From: Bauldia sp. | GTDB lineage: Bacteria > Pseudomonadota > Alphaproteobacteria > Rhizobiales > Kaistiaceae | DNA length: 42,560 nt | NCBI GenBank assembly: GCA_020849325.1 | Contig: JADLGL010000073.1 | Coordinates: forward strand, 1 to 42,560 | Direction of reading: 5' to 3' | In this document: one piece after another, positions 8,043 to 15,627 of the stretch | Position numbering within the stretch: the stretch's first letter is position 1 | Layout of the letters: every line of letters starts with the position of its first letter | Program-made: the position numbers and the translations under genes | Notes under the pieces: generated by a model | What the model was told of the DNA's origin: nothing | Database searches by the model: none | What the model saw: only the letters and a program-made list of their open reading frames with translations

Positions 8043-8480
8043 ATGAGGAGATTGGCGCTGTTCACGGCCGCGTTTCTCGCGGCGGTGGGGAATGAAGCAG
8101 TCGCGCAAAACTTGTCCAACGCCGCATTGGAGTGCTCCGCACTGGCGGTGAACCTTCCGGCGGGTCATCCGGACCAAGGCGAAGCCGAGCGCCTCTTCCG
8201 GATCGGCTACGAGGCCTTTGTCGAGACCTTCGTCGCCGAGCGCGCGAGAAACCCCAACGGCCTTCGCGACGCCTTCGGGCCGGTTGCATTCCTCAATGAC
8301 ATGAGCGTCGACTTCTTCGCTGGAACGGCGTTCGCCCAAGCCGGCGCCAACGTGATGCAGCGGTTGGAGCAAATCACGCCATACCGCCCAACAATGCCAC
8401 TGGACGAATGGCGGGAGCTTCGTTCCGTGGCTGCGTCCAACGAGTTTGCTAGTCGCAACTGCCGCCTGATCGGCCGGTAG
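8043..8480 (+). CDS. Secreted hypothetical protein
   Basis: 145 residues. It starts MRRLALFTAAFLAAVGNEAVAQ, a clear Sec signal peptide with an AVAQ cleavage site, so the mature protein is probably periplasmic. The mature part is alpha-helical with two cysteines (ECSALAV and NCRLIGR) that could form a disulfide. The family is not recognised. In a phage-like element such a gene is most likely a moron expressed from the lysogen. The 3' end overlaps the end of the Rep-like gene on the other strand by about 32 bases. Confidence 0.65.
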   Translation: MRRLALFTAAFLAAVGNEAVAQNLSNAALECSALAVNLPAGHPDQGEAERLFRIGYEAFVETFVAERARNPNGLRDAFGPVAFLNDMSVDFFAGTAFAQAGANVMQRLEQITPYRPTMPLDEWRELRSVAASNEFASRNCRLIGR

Positions 8481-9351
8481 CAGCGCGCCAGACGTCCGCC
8501 CCCGCGTTGTGCACCGACTTGGTCGCGGTGGTCCACGGCCCCTCGAACCGCGGCTTGAACGTCGAGCCGGTGATCTCGAAGAGCCGCCGCACGAAGGGCC
8601 GGTGCCAGACGTGAGTCTTGCTGAGGTAGGTGATCCAGCCGGCATCAGGGTTGGGCGTGGTCTGGCACTGATGCTGACGAGCTTCGGCCCATTCGCCAGC
8701 GGCCGTGCGGAGAGCCTTCCGGGCGCGTGCGATCTCGTTGTCGGTGACGCCGAGCACGCCGTGAAGGTGAAGGGCGCGAGACTGATCGTCCGCCTCTTCG
8801 AGGACGAAGAAGAAGTCGACCGTGCGCCCGAGCTGAACCTTCAGGTGATGCGCCACGCGCCGCTGTAGCCAGTGGATCGGGACGGGCTGGGAACGGGCCA
8901 GGGCTTCAATGTCGTGGCGTAGGCGCAAGCTGAAGGCGAAGACGGTGCCCTTGCTGCGTAGAGCCTCGAAGTAGCAGAGAAGCCGAAGCGGGTCGGATAC
9001 GTCGACCCATGATGCCGGGCGACGGTAGCGCCGGGCCATGTGCCCGCTCGGCTGATACTGGCGCCAGAAGCGGTGCGCTGCTTCGGGGAGGGGTGCGAGT
9101 GCGCCGGGCTTTGAAGGTGTAGGGGTAGGGATAGAAGAGTGAAGGGGGGTGGTGGCACCCCTCTTAACTGAAGTCTCGACGAGAAGGGGCACGACGGGCG
9201 CGGTCGCAATCCTATGCCGCTCTAGGAGAAAGTGAGCGTCTCTATAGGTCGACTTGCAGTGTCTGCGCTTTCCAAGATTTGTCACGGCGAACGGATCGCC
9301 GGGCGCTCCGCATGCGGCGTTGCTATACTCGTTGGCATCAGGGCGCGGCAT
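8449..9351 (-). CDS. HUH-type Rep-like protein (rolling-circle initiator candidate)
   Basis: Up to 300 residues. The region from about residue 105 on holds a likely HUH endonuclease core: a beta strand then His195-Leu-His197 in SRALHLHGVLGV (metal-binding HUH motif), and 45 residues later Tyr242-Leu-Ser-Lys245 in GWITYLSKT (YxxK catalytic motif). This order and spacing match single-tyrosine Rep proteins of plasmids and small replicons. The start is unsure: ATG 9351 has AGGAG 11 bases upstream, but residues 1-100 are low in conserved features, and ATG 9039 would leave a 196-residue core. The gene lies in a tailed-phage element, where such initiators are uncommon. A structured palindrome lies 0.7 kb away. 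Confidence 0.6.
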   Translation of the reverse strand: MPRPDANEYSNAACGAPGDPFAVTNLGKRRHCKSTYRDAHFLLERHRIATAPVVPLLVETSVKRGATTPLHSSIPTPTPSKPGALAPLPEAAHRFWRQYQPSGHMARRYRRPASWVDVSDPLRLLCYFEALRSKGTVFAFSLRLRHDIEALARSQPVPIHWLQRRVAHHLKVQLGRTVDFFFVLEEADDQSRALHLHGVLGVTDNEIARARKALRTAAGEWAEARQHQCQTTPNPDAGWITYLSKTHVWHRPFVRRLFEITGSTFKPRFEGPWTTATKSVHNAGADVWRAATGRSGGSCD

Positions 9352-9418
9352 CGCTCTGAGAACTCCTAAAGGTCAGTCGCCACCGATCTCCCGCCGGGGA
9401 TCGGTGGCTTTTTCTTTG
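9336..9418 (+). ncRNA. Candidate antisense RNA over the Rep-like gene start
   Basis: On the plus strand an extended -10 (TGCTATACT, 9321-9329) is followed by about 83 bases ending in a strong intrinsic terminator. The predicted RNA is antisense to the start codon (9349-9351) and Shine-Dalgarno (about 9362-9366) of the Rep-like gene and would expose CUCCU, complementary to that ribosome site. No good -35 is seen, as can occur with extended -10 promoters. This is the geometry of countertranscribed RNAs that limit Rep synthesis in plasmids. It depends on 9351 being the true Rep start. Confidence 0.35.
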
Positions 9419-9420
9419 TT
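9379..9420 (+). terminator. Strong rho-independent terminator (plus-strand sense)
   Basis: A ten-base perfect stem, GCCACCGATC (9379-9388) with GATCGGTGGC (9399-9408), is extended inward by CCC/GGG and followed directly by TTTTTCTTTGTT. The T-tract runs in plus-strand sense although the protein genes on both sides are on the minus strand. It must therefore serve a plus-strand transcript, either the candidate antisense RNA or read-through from 8043-8480. The T-tract runs into the stop codon of the 9419-9880 gene. Confidence 0.85.
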
Positions 9421-9880
9421 ACGAAGCAGCTCGACGGATCGCGCCCGCCAGTGCGACGGCCTTCGCCGGGGAATAGGTGCGCCGGCCCCTGCGGCCCTTG
9501 TCGCCAGCCTCGACGACAACGCCACTGCCCTTCCGCGAGACGAGGAGCATCGGTGTCACGTCGAGATCGATAGTGACGAGCGCGCCGCCCTTCTCGGCGG
9601 CCCGCAGGATCGTATTCGCCACAGAGTCGGCCGATGCCGCGGGGATACGCACCGTCAGCGTCGATTCGTCACCAATAGGGAGCTGGAGCCCCACGATGCG
9701 GCCTGCATCGTCTTCCTCGACGACAACGTCTTCGGCATCAGGATCGCCAAACGTCGCGGCGTGTGCGGCGTCGATCAGTTCGTCGACATACCGTCCGACG
9801 GGCTTGCCGAAATGCTTCGCGAGATCGCGAGCGCGTTCAGCGCTGGAGGTGGAAAGGGCGAGGGTAGCGTAGCGAGCCAT
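9419..9880 (-). CDS. Hypothetical protein, 153 aa
   Basis: Not recognised. ATG 9880 has AGGA about nine bases upstream. The N-terminus (ERARDLAKHFGKPVGRYVDELIDAA) looks like a helical, possibly DNA-binding or dimerising segment. A beta-rich middle and a basic C-terminus follow (GDKGRRGRRTYSPAKAVALAGAIRR). There is no signal peptide. It lies upstream of the Rep-like gene on the same strand, but the hairpin and 67-base gap between them may separate their expression. A role in replication control is possible from position alone. Confidence 0.55.
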   Translation of the reverse strand: MARYATLALSTSSAERARDLAKHFGKPVGRYVDELIDAAHAATFGDPDAEDVVVEEDDAGRIVGLQLPIGDESTLTVRIPAASADSVANTILRAAEKGGALVTIDLDVTPMLLVSRKGSGVVVEAGDKGRRGRRTYSPAKAVALAGAIRRAAS

Positions 9881-10014
9881 CGGCGATCCTACTGTTGCAA
9901 GTGTTGCAGCATGTAGGAACCGGGTGGCGTGGCCGCAATGCAGCCGGCTCAGATATCGACCGCCTGTCGAGCAAGTATATCTGCTGCGTTAGACCAGGCG
10001 GGTCATTGATTAAA

Positions 10015-10191
10015 TCAAGAAAATATGGTATCCGCGAAGCCATCGGTTGAGCGGAAGCGAAGCGAGTCATTTACTCGCTGGCCCGCCTTCGGGCGCTTCC
10101 GCTCAACCGATGGCAACCGGTCTCCAAGATTCCGCGATGTCTTTGTTGAACGAGCTTGGGCTTTGTTCGATGGTCTCTTGGGTGCGGCCAT
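10015..10191 (-). CDS. Small basic protein containing a coding palindrome
   Basis: 58 residues beginning MAAPKRPSNKAQARSTKTSR, strongly basic. The start at 10191 is supported by AGGAG seven to eight bases upstream, within a 12-base leader (CTTTAGGAGTTC) identical to that of the Rep-like gene. More than half of the frame runs through the large palindrome at 10039-10114, so residues about 26-51 are encoded by its arms (both arms give charged, R/K-rich sequence). It could be a real small DNA-binding protein extended by an inserted palindromic element, or a chance frame through a structured site. Confidence 0.35.
   Translation of the reverse strand: MAAPKRPSNKAQARSTKTSRNLGDRLPSVERKRPKAGQRVNDSLRFRSTDGFADTIFS
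10039..10114. repeat. Large palindrome with two inner hairpins (T-shaped / cloverleaf potential)
   Basis: A perfect 21-bp inverted repeat (10039-10059 with 10094-10114) encloses two further hairpins. One is AGCGAGT/ACTCGCT (10061-10067, 10073-10079, five-base loop). The other is GCCCG/CGGGC (10081-10085, 10090-10094, four-base loop). Extruded, the 76 bases form a long stem with two arms, like a parvovirus terminal repeat. No T-tract follows on either strand, so it is not a simple terminator. It lies 0.7 kb upstream of the HUH Rep-like gene. Candidate roles are a replication origin or Rep target, a packaging or recombination site, or a mobile palindromic element. Confidence 0.85.
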
Positions 10192-10210
10192 TTTTGAACT
10201 CCTAAAGAAT

Positions 10211-10231
10211 TGGCTCACCTAAGCTGAGCCA
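10211..10231. repeat. Short hairpin TGGCTCA-CCTAAGC-TGAGCCA
   Basis: A seven-base perfect stem with a seven-base loop, about 60 bases beyond the stop of the tape-measure-like gene and 20 bases upstream of the small basic protein start (minus strand). The sequence after it on the minus strand is AATTCTTTAGGAG, only moderately T-rich. It could attenuate transcription out of the head operon or act as an operator. Confidence 0.45.
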
Positions 10232-10290
10232 TATGAAGTTCTACCATCTATACACGAGAAATACAATAGATCAGGCGTGCGGCGGGGACC

Positions 10291-12243
10291 TTATCGATAC
10301 AAAATACCTCCCGGTCGCGTCTGACGAACAAGCTCCTCAGTTGCGATCCGGCGCATAGAGGTCTCAACCTCCTTACCGATCTGGCGAGCAAGCTCGGCGT
10401 TCTGTTCGGTCGAGCCGCCCACCGCATTCACGTGGATCGTCGGAGCGAGCGCGATCACCGTGTCGCCACGGGTGTAGGACGAGCCGGCCGAGACAGCCCC
10501 ACCGCGGGCGAAGCTCGGAAGCCGGTTCTCGTTCACGGCTTCGAGGAGCGGTCGATACCGAGCCGTGGCCGCGGCGTTCACGACGAACTCCCCGTCGCTG
10601 AGGCGGGCCAGGACGGAATCTGACGTTCCGGTGCCGGGACCGCGGACCATGCCGCCTTCGGCAAAGCCGAGGAGCCGGCGCAAGATCGGGAAGCCTCCCG
10701 ATGCGCCCGCGCTGAGTGCTCCGGTGATCGCGTTGACAAAGGCATCGATTGCGGTGTTCGCGAGCCGGCTAACGATCCGGTCGAGCGCGCTCGCCAGAAT
10801 GTCGGCGCCGCTCTTGCCCGCTCGAAGATCGGCGATGACGCCGCCGAGCACTTCCCGCGCGCCGTCGCCAAGGTTCGCCATCGCCTCCTCAAGCCGCTCG
10901 ACGCTGGCACGCTCCTCTTCGATCGCGGTGACGAGCGCGGCGATCCGGTCGCGCTGTTCGTCGGTGGCGTCGGCACCAGCCGAGCGGACTTCCGAAAGGA
11001 TGCGCTGTTCGATCTCGCTCGCGCCGATCAGCGCAAGTTCGTCCTCGAGCGACTGGATCAGTTCTTCGACGGCGTCGCGCTGGAGTCGGATCGCGCCAGC
11101 GCCAGCGCCACCGCCGCCAGTTGCCGGCGGCGTCCACGGCGTGACCGGGGTCGTCGGCGTCGTCCCGGCCGGGGCGGGCGTGGTGGCGCCCGCGGCGGGC
11201 GTCCCGGCAGGAGGATCGGGGAGAGTGGTGCGGGCAAGGTTCTCACGACGAACGATCTCGCGGGTGATCTCCTGAATGTTCAGGAAGAGGTTGTCGGTGA
11301 GTGCGCCGTCGCCAATGGTCGCGCGAAGCGCCGAGTTCATCCACGCGGTGTAAGCTTCACGCGCCGACGTGAGCTGCGACCGAAGAGTCTCCATCGAACG
11401 ATCTTCGACGCTGTTCATCAGGTCGAGCATGTAGCGGAGCCAGTCGGCCGCGCCGACGATCGCGCCCTTGAGGCCCTGTTCGACGGTGGTGGCGAGCTGC
11501 GCGAACTTCCGGTCGAGGGTCTCGGCGCGCGCAAGCACTTCGTCGTTGAGAACCGCGCCGACGTTGTGCGCTTCGGTGCGAAGGTTCACGAGCCCCTGAG
11601 CGCCACCGTCGAGGAAGCGAATGAACTGCTCGCCGGCACTGCCGCCGAAGATTTCGTCGAAGACACGAATCTGAGCCGCGCGGTCGAGCGTCTGAACGCG
11701 CCGGATGATCTCGGTGAGGAGCGCGGCGGGATCAGCCAGGCGGGCGCGCGTCTCCTCGGGTGAAAGGCCAATGCGGGCGAAGGCATCGGCACCGGGACCG
11801 CCCATCGTGGTCGCGAACTCGTCGGCGCGAATCTGAAGCTCGCGGATGCCGTTCGCCATCGCGTCGACAGGGACGCGAGACAGGCGCGCGGCATAGGCCA
11901 GTTCCTGAAACACTTCGGAACTGACGCCAGCGCGATCGGCAGCGGCACGGACTTCGGCGAGACTGCCGACGAGGCCACGGGCAGCGGCGCCAAGAGCCGT
12001 GAAGCCGAGGCCACCGACACCAAGCGCACGGGTGATGCCTGCGCCCATCCCGCGAACGCTGGCGACGATGCCCGCCGACGCGCGGTCCATGTCGGCCCGC
12101 ATCCGGTTGCCGGCCTGTCGGCCGCGGCGTTCCATGTCGGACCAGTTCGACGAAGCGGTTCGGTTCGCGCGCTGAAAGTTGCGCTCGAAGTCGCGGATGC
12201 GGGCTTCGAGTTGGACGACGAGCTGTTCGGTTTCGACTGCCAT
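10291..12243 (-). CDS. Tail tape-measure-like protein
   Basis: 650 residues, last gene of the minus-strand structural operon, 12 bases after the terminase gene. The N-terminal 60 residues are a charged helix (VQLEARIRDFERNFQRANR). A Gly/Ala-rich hydrophobic stretch follows (about residues 65-95), then long helical segments and a Pro/Thr linker (about 350-375). The C-terminus has the FAEGGMVRGPGTGTSDSV...LSDGEFVVNA and FARGGAVS repeats common at the ends of tape-measure proteins. Tape-measure proteins set siphophage tail length, so this would predict a short tail. No tail-tip genes follow it, which is abnormal. Confidence 0.8.
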   Translation of the reverse strand: MAVETEQLVVQLEARIRDFERNFQRANRTASSNWSDMERRGRQAGNRMRADMDRASAGIVASVRGMGAGITRALGVGGLGFTALGAAARGLVGSLAEVRAAADRAGVSSEVFQELAYAARLSRVPVDAMANGIRELQIRADEFATTMGGPGADAFARIGLSPEETRARLADPAALLTEIIRRVQTLDRAAQIRVFDEIFGGSAGEQFIRFLDGGAQGLVNLRTEAHNVGAVLNDEVLARAETLDRKFAQLATTVEQGLKGAIVGAADWLRYMLDLMNSVEDRSMETLRSQLTSAREAYTAWMNSALRATIGDGALTDNLFLNIQEITREIVRRENLARTTLPDPPAGTPAAGATTPAPAGTTPTTPVTPWTPPATGGGGAGAGAIRLQRDAVEELIQSLEDELALIGASEIEQRILSEVRSAGADATDEQRDRIAALVTAIEEERASVERLEEAMANLGDGAREVLGGVIADLRAGKSGADILASALDRIVSRLANTAIDAFVNAITGALSAGASGGFPILRRLLGFAEGGMVRGPGTGTSDSVLARLSDGEFVVNAAATARYRPLLEAVNENRLPSFARGGAVSAGSSYTRGDTVIALAPTIHVNAVGGSTEQNAELARQIGKEVETSMRRIATEELVRQTRPGGILYR

Positions 12244-12255
12244 TGGAAGCCTGTT

Positions 12256-13857
12256 CTAGAAGACGAGGAGGCCGCCGGGACGCTCGGCGGTGTCGGTGTA
12301 GATGGATCGGCCCGTATCGCCGGCAGCGGCACGGCCGATCGCCATTGCGGCAGCGACCGCACCGTCGATCCGGTCGCGGCTCTTGCCCTTGTGGAAGCTC
12401 TTGTTCCCCGCCTTGTCGGTCTCGACGGCGATGTTCTCGACGTTCCACCGAAGGACAGGGTGCCCGCCGTGCTTGAGCTTGCGGCCGACGATCGCGCGCT
12501 CAAGTTCCTTGATCGCGGGCGCCATCGTCACCCATCCCTGTCGCATCTCGACGGCCGGGAAGCCGTCTTCGGCGAGGTTCGCGAGCATGACGCGGGCAAG
12601 GTGCGGATCGAAGGCGATCTCGCGAACGTCGAAGCGCCGACAGAGGTCGCGGATCGTCTCTTCGACGGCCCGGAAGTCGACGACGTTGCCGGGCGTCGGC
12701 GTGATGAAGCCTTCTTCGGCCCAACGCGGATAGGGGACGCCGTCGCGATCCGCTCGAAGGCGAAGGTTGTCTTCCGGGCAGAAGAACCACGGCCGGATCA
12801 GGTAGCCGTCGCCATCGCGCCATGCGGCGACGATCGCGGTGAGGTCGCTGTTGCTCGACAGGTCAACGCCAAGCCAGCACGGCTGATCGGCGAGCGCTTC
12901 GAGGTCGACGGGCGCGGCGCCTTCGTCCCAAATGTCCATATCGACGAACGGGTCGGCGGAATGGTCGAGCCAGACGTTCAAATGAAGCTGCCGGAAGGCA
13001 TCGCGGTCGCCGGGACGGCTTTCGGCTTCGCGTGCGAGCTGCCGAAGCCCTTCGATGTCCGGGAAGCCGAGGGCGAGGCCAGGGTTCGCCGAGTGCCAAA
13101 CGGCTTCGTCGCGCCAGTCGGCATCCTTCGAGGTCTCGAAGAGGATTGGCAGCGTTGCCGGATCGTCGATTTCGCCACGCGCTACCTTGCGCGCGTAGTC
13201 GACGATTTCAGCGGCGATGTTCTCCTGTCCGCGGCCCGCGGTCGTGATGACCACGAGGAGCGAGCCGGGCACCTTCACCAAGCCAGTGCGGATCACGTCC
13301 CAAAGGTCGCGCTTCTTCCAAGCGTGCAGCTCGTCGGCGAGCGCGAAGGTCGGCGTGCGGCCGTGCTGAGTGCCTGCGTCGGACGACAGCGCTTCCATGA
13401 CTGAGCCGGACTTCGGGTGTTCGATCCGGTTGCGGTAGTCGGCGACGCGAACGGCGCGGTCGATCCGCTTGTCGGCGCGGATGATGCTGGCGGCTTCCGC
13501 GAAGCCAATGCGCGCCTGCTTCTGATCGGATGCAGCGAAGAGCGTCTGCCCGCCGTTCGACCGTTCCGGCCCGATGGTGTGAAGCAGGGCCAGCGCGGCG
13601 CCGAGCGCGGTCTTTCGGTTGCCGCGCGGAAGCAGGATCACGACGTTCCGGACGATGCGTCGACCGTCGGGATGCGCCGGCCCGTAGATGCGGCGAACGA
13701 TCCGCTCCTGCCACTCGGGCAGCTCGAAGGCGTGGTTCGGCTGCCGGCTCTTCGGATGCCGAAGGCGCCGCAGGAAATCCACTGCCCGTTGGCCGTAGCC
13801 GAGCGGGTCGGGGATCTCCGAACCGTCAAAGATCCAAGTCGGCGAGGTCGTCTTCAT
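12256..13857 (-). CDS. Terminase large subunit
   Basis: 533 residues, full length. The ATPase part has a Walker-A-like VILLPRGNRKTALGA (about residue 75) and Walker B FALADELHAW (about 170). The nuclease part has the first acidic motif WLGVDLSSNSDLTAI (about 330) and a late Asp in SRDRIDGAVAAA. This is the Terminase_1 / HK97 class that pairs with P27-type small subunits. It pumps and cuts DNA at the portal. The gene overlaps the small-subunit gene by 32 bases and precedes the tape-measure gene. Terminase normally comes at the start of the head operon, but here it comes near the end. Confidence 0.92.
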   Translation of the reverse strand: MKTTSPTWIFDGSEIPDPLGYGQRAVDFLRRLRHPKSRQPNHAFELPEWQERIVRRIYGPAHPDGRRIVRNVVILLPRGNRKTALGAALALLHTIGPERSNGGQTLFAASDQKQARIGFAEAASIIRADKRIDRAVRVADYRNRIEHPKSGSVMEALSSDAGTQHGRTPTFALADELHAWKKRDLWDVIRTGLVKVPGSLLVVITTAGRGQENIAAEIVDYARKVARGEIDDPATLPILFETSKDADWRDEAVWHSANPGLALGFPDIEGLRQLAREAESRPGDRDAFRQLHLNVWLDHSADPFVDMDIWDEGAAPVDLEALADQPCWLGVDLSSNSDLTAIVAAWRDGDGYLIRPWFFCPEDNLRLRADRDGVPYPRWAEEGFITPTPGNVVDFRAVEETIRDLCRRFDVREIAFDPHLARVMLANLAEDGFPAVEMRQGWVTMAPAIKELERAIVGRKLKHGGHPVLRWNVENIAVETDKAGNKSFHKGKSRDRIDGAVAAAMAIGRAAAGDTGRSIYTDTAERPGGLLVF

Positions 13858-14206
13858 GCTCGTCGTCGCGGATCGCCGGTCGAGACCGACTTACAGGGGT
13901 AAGGCCAAGCTCAGCGGCGAGCTGGCGGGCCGTCTGCATGGCCTTGTCAGAGGCGCGGAAGAGCCGCGCGTCAAAACTCGGCGATGCCTGAATGAGGCGT
14001 TCGATCTCGCGGACGCGACCGATCGCAGTGCAATAGTTCTCGACACCACCAAGGTCGGCGTCGGTTAGAATGCGCCGCTCGACGAGGAGCGGCATGATCC
14101 GGCGCCACTCGGCGCGGGCGTCCTTCGACAGCCACGTCGGCGCCCTCGGCACGACGGCGACCGTCGAATGATCGGCGATGATCGCGGCAGGCTTCCGGCC
14201 CTTCAT
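13826..14206 (-). CDS. Terminase small subunit, P27 family
   Basis: 126 residues. It begins MKGRKPAAI and has the P27-family pattern: PRAPTWLSKDARAEWRRIMPLLVERRILTDADL, then helices and an acidic C-terminus (DDEHEDDLADLDL). It recognises packaging sites and recruits the large subunit, whose gene overlaps its end by 32 bases. The start ATG overlaps the stop of the head-closure gene (ATGA), showing it is embedded in the connector block. Confidence 0.9.
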   Translation of the reverse strand: MKGRKPAAIIADHSTVAVVPRAPTWLSKDARAEWRRIMPLLVERRILTDADLGGVENYCTAIGRVREIERLIQASPSFDARLFRASDKAMQTARQLAAELGLTPVSRSRPAIRDDEHEDDLADLDL

Positions 14207-14520
14207 GCGCCGATCCGCTCGACGGTGATTTCAAGCTCGCGGCGACGCCTGATCTCTTCGAGACCGACGATGTTGAAATGGGCGCCGTCGCATTCGACGC
14301 GATCGGCGACAGTGATTCCGGGGCGCCACCACGCGCGGAAGGTGATCCGCGCCTCGGTCGTGGCGCCGCGGTCGCGCATCTGTTCCGTGGTCGCGTTCTT
14401 CGCGATCGCCGCGCGAAGGCGCACGAGCGGGGACCAAGTCGAGGTCGCCACGCCGTTCGCGTCGATCGCGTGAGTGGCGCGTTCGATCGTGATGATCCGG
14501 TCGAGCTTGCCCGCCCTCAT
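14203..14520 (-). CDS. Head-tail joining / head-closure protein
   Basis: 105 residues of the phage head-tail joining family. The N-terminus MRAGKLDRIITIERAT, the central W-S-P-L-V and the AWWRPGITVADRV...FNIVGLEEIRRRRELEITVER ending are typical. It seals the connector after DNA packaging. The gene overlaps both neighbours by ATGA (DUF3168 upstream, terminase small subunit downstream). In canonical phages it comes before the gp10 and DUF3168 genes; here it comes after them. Confidence 0.85.
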   Translation of the reverse strand: MRAGKLDRIITIERATHAIDANGVATSTWSPLVRLRAAIAKNATTEQMRDRGATTEARITFRAWWRPGITVADRVECDGAHFNIVGLEEIRRRRELEITVERIGA

Positions 14521-14930
14521 GCCGCGGCCCGCTGCATCAGCGCTTCCACGGTGAGGATGCCGTGAGAGTGAAGCCCGCCGGGATCGCGAAGGAAGCGCGC
14601 CGAGGCGACGGCGAGATCGGACACGCGGTGATCGGCGACCGTGAGCGCACCGTCGAGAAGGGCTTCACGGATCGCGCCCGCAATGGCCTTCGCGCCGCTC
14701 AAGCCCGGCTCTTCCGCCCAAATGTGAAGGTCGGCGAAAACGGTGTCGGCGTAGGTATCCCAAAGGTGGCTGTAGAGCGTCTGGCCTTCGCCGAGAAGGA
14801 CGCAAGGGAAGCGCTCAGGACGGCCGTGGCGATCGAAGATGGCGTCGGCGGGCACAAGTGCCGTCACGGCCGACGTCGTGGCCAGGCGCTGCCGGATTGC
14901 CGCCTGAAGAGCGAGGGAAGGATCGATCAA
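14517..14930 (-). CDS. DUF3168 protein, probable tail terminator
   Basis: 137 residues with the DUF3168 layout: MIDPSLALQAAIRQRLATTSAVTALV, a strand ending in PCVLLGEGQ, then DLHIWAEEPGLSGAKAIAGAIREALLDG. In siphophages this family completes the tail end that docks to the head connector. Its presence implies that a tail was, or still is, part of the particle. ATGA overlaps join it to the gp10-like gene upstream and the head-closure gene downstream. Confidence 0.85.
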   Translation of the reverse strand: MIDPSLALQAAIRQRLATTSAVTALVPADAIFDRHGRPERFPCVLLGEGQTLYSHLWDTYADTVFADLHIWAEEPGLSGAKAIAGAIREALLDGALTVADHRVSDLAVASARFLRDPGGLHSHGILTVEALMQRAAA

Positions 14931-15337
14931 ACCCAGTTCTCCCGAACGGCCTTCGAGATCGCGCGCTTGATCCGGTTCGTGATCCGCTTCCGGGTGAGCC
15001 GGAACGCGGGCCAGAAGAACGGCTGAGCGGTCGTGTCGACCGTGCCGAACTCGACGAGGTGCGGATACCGAACGTCGGTGTTGCCCGCGGTCACGACGAC
15101 GGCGTTCTCGGGCACGACGGTCGAGCCGCCGGGCTGAGAGTAAGGGGGCGTCATCTGCCCCGCGGGCGTGGCGACGATCGACTCTTCGAGCGCGCCGGTA
15201 TCCTTCGGCGCGAGCTGCCGCATGGTGCCGACAAGCTCGTCGCCGGACTGCCGAAGCGCCGGCTGAACTGCTTCCTTCACCTTCGCCGGGATGGCTTCGA
15301 GGCGCCGCTGAAGGCGGGTGAGCTGCGGCGAGGCCAT
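14927..15337 (-). CDS. HK97 gp10-like neck protein
   Basis: 136 residues from ATG 15337, whose first base is the last base of the upstream TGA (TGATG). Features of the family are the helical start LTRLQRRLEAIPAKVKEAVQPAL, APKDTGALEESI, and the ending VEFGTVDTTAQPFFWPAFRLTRKRI. Members are minor tail/neck components. The gene lies directly after the connector gene. Confidence 0.85.
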   Translation of the reverse strand: MASPQLTRLQRRLEAIPAKVKEAVQPALRQSGDELVGTMRQLAPKDTGALEESIVATPAGQMTPPYSQPGGSTVVPENAVVVTAGNTDVRYPHLVEFGTVDTTAQPFFWPAFRLTRKRITNRIKRAISKAVRENWV

Positions 15338-15627
15338 CAGAACACCCACTCGCGATAAGGTGCGATCAGGTCGTGAATGCCGATCGGATCGCCGGTCGAG
15401 GAGGCGTCGGCGATGGTCGCTTCGCGGTTCTCATAGAGGTGCGCCGCGAGCTTCCGAACGGCTTCGTCGAGCGGCGCCGGAACGCCGTCTTCGTAGTCGT
15501 CGAAAGGCGTGCCCGTGAACGTCTCAATCCATGCCTGCGCTGCCGCGATCTTGCCTTCGAGCAAGTCGTCGTCATCGTCAAAGGTGATGTTCAGGTGCGC
15601 CTTGAGGTCGGCCAGGGTGATCGTCAC
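15337..15627 (-). CDS. Head-tail connector, gp6-like
   Basis: 96 residues, mostly helical: MTITLADLKAHLNITFDDDDDLLEGKIAAAQAWIETFTG, then LDEAVRKLAAHLYENRE and the usual PYREWVF end. This is the short adaptor that forms a ring under the portal. Its ATG overlaps the stop of the upstream HTH-protein gene by four bases, and its stop touches the gp10-like start. Confidence 0.88.
   Translation of the reverse strand: MTITLADLKAHLNITFDDDDDLLEGKIAAAQAWIETFTGTPFDDYEDGVPAPLDEAVRKLAAHLYENREATIADASSTGDPIGIHDLIAPYREWVF

Noticed and set aside
7889-8119. 76-codon minus-strand frame opposite the secreted protein gene
   Set aside because: Overlaps a plus-strand gene with a clear signal peptide and has no ribosome site.
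10039-10114. Reading the large palindrome as a rho-independent terminator
   Set aside because: No T-tract on either strand and the two inner hairpins are not needed for termination.
10025-10222. 65-codon plus-strand frame through the palindrome
   Set aside because: No ribosome site; the overlapping minus-strand frame has AGGAG at proper spacing. Its hydrophobic end may be chance. Neither is certain.
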